A program made the position numbers and the translations under genes. Positions 63,719-64,000 of a stretch of 64,000 bases of DNA are shown piece by piece. Source of the DNA: Tomitella cavernea. Its GTDB lineage: Bacteria; Actinomycetota; Actinomycetes; Mycobacteriales; Mycobacteriaceae. Below the pieces are notes generated by a model, which saw nothing but the letters and a program-made list of their open reading frames with translations, had not been told where the DNA came from and searched no databases. The DNA is taken from positions 26,439 to 90,438 of the forward strand of contig NZ_JAENKO010000011.1 of NCBI RefSeq assembly GCF_016599145.1, in the 5' to 3' direction. Within the stretch, counting starts at the first letter, position 1. The number at the start of each line of letters is the position of its first letter.

Positions 63719-64000
63719 ATGGCCGACGTGAAGAAAGCCGGTGCGACGAACCCGCGCGAGATTCGCGCGCTGGGTTATATCGAGGTTCAGACGAATGACA
63801 TGGAGCGGTGGCGGAAGCTGGCGTTCGGGGTGCTGGGTTTCGCGGAGGGGGCGCCGCCGGCAGGCGGAGATGACACAGGGGCGCTGTATCTGCGGATGGA
63901 CGAGCGGGCGGCGCGGATCATCGTCACGCCGGGCGAGGTCGATGGCGTGACGGTGGTCGGCTGGGAGGTGCGTGATCAGGAGGCGCTTGACCGGGTGCGC
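63719..64000 (+). CDS. Extradiol ring-cleavage dioxygenase (HsaC-like), 5' part
   Basis: 94 codons visible. REIRALGYIEVQTNDMERWRKLAFGVLGFAEG and ALYLRMDERAARIIVTPGEVDGVTVVGWEVRD match the N-terminal vicinal-oxygen-chelate module of type I extradiol dioxygenases (HsaC/BphC). The iron ligands lie in the C-terminal module outside the window. ATG 63719 has GGGAG ten bases before it. It would cleave the catechol made by the upstream monooxygenase. Confidence 0.85.
   Translation, partial: MADVKKAGATNPREIRALGYIEVQTNDMERWRKLAFGVLGFAEGAPPAGGDDTGALYLRMDERAARIIVTPGEVDGVTVVGWEVRDQEALDRVR

Overview
The window is high-GC DNA from a mycolic-acid actinobacterium (order Mycobacteriales; close to Gordonia, Tsukamurella, Dietzia or Tomitella, genus not decidable from sequence alone). 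The evidence is family content: a KstR-type operator, lipid-transfer thiolase with DUF35 partner, a KstD-like flavoprotein, an HsaA/HsaC-like pair, a DesA3-type desaturase with its reductase, a wax-ester synthase/DGAT, an MTB12-like lipoprotein and a resuscitation-promoting factor. Coding is dense, with many ATGA overlaps and GTG/TTG starts. No rRNA, tRNA, CRISPR array, transposase or prophage was seen.

Layout. 1-7.4 kb: truncated DHA2 drug exporter with a lipoprotein, a glycolipid-type glycosyltransferase, a NodB deacetylase, tandem DMT transporters and a lipase-fold protein that has lost its catalytic serine. 7.5-11.6 kb: two ABC exporter modules, the second under a YtrA-type GntR regulator with a perfect operator. 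11.7-21.1 kb: a steroid/terpenoid-type catabolic island, half intact (thiolase, DUF35, KstD-like, SMP-30-like, TetR, LLM oxidoreductase) and half decayed (cholesterol oxidase, SDR, P450, aldehyde dehydrogenase, hydroxyacid dehydrogenase and carboxymuconolactone decarboxylase remnants). It is tied together by a repeated palindrome, CCGGACA-N2-TGTCCGG, that looks like the TetR operator.

21.2-30.5 kb: three very small tandem acidic proteins resembling corynebacterial PorA/PorH in size and style, a WS/DGAT, a BCCT transporter, a TetR with a FabR/DesT-like operator next to a desaturase electron-transfer operon, a macro-domain protein and small membrane proteins. 30.8-37.7 kb: HtpG with a tandem-repeat insertion, and an operon of two thioesterases, an acyl-CoA synthetase and a spermidine-synthase-like protein. 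37.8-46 kb: a complete oligopeptide/dipeptide ABC system and a PhoA alkaline phosphatase behind a PHO-box-like repeat.

46-52.4 kb: VOC protein, AraC regulator, then an AbiEi/DUF559 nuclease-like gene flanked on both sides by a family of 21-bp palindromes whose arms co-vary, which is the most unusual structure in the window. It is followed by an acyl-CoA synthetase and a PucR-type regulator. 52.8-64 kb: an Rpf with a long structured leader, a LysR/MFS divergent pair, an acetate module (SatP plus Acs), a ZnuA lipoprotein behind a 43-bp near-perfect palindrome, an aldo-keto reductase, an SDR whose 3' end has been triplicated, and the start of an hsaA/hsaC-like aromatic-ring-cleavage operon that leaves the window.
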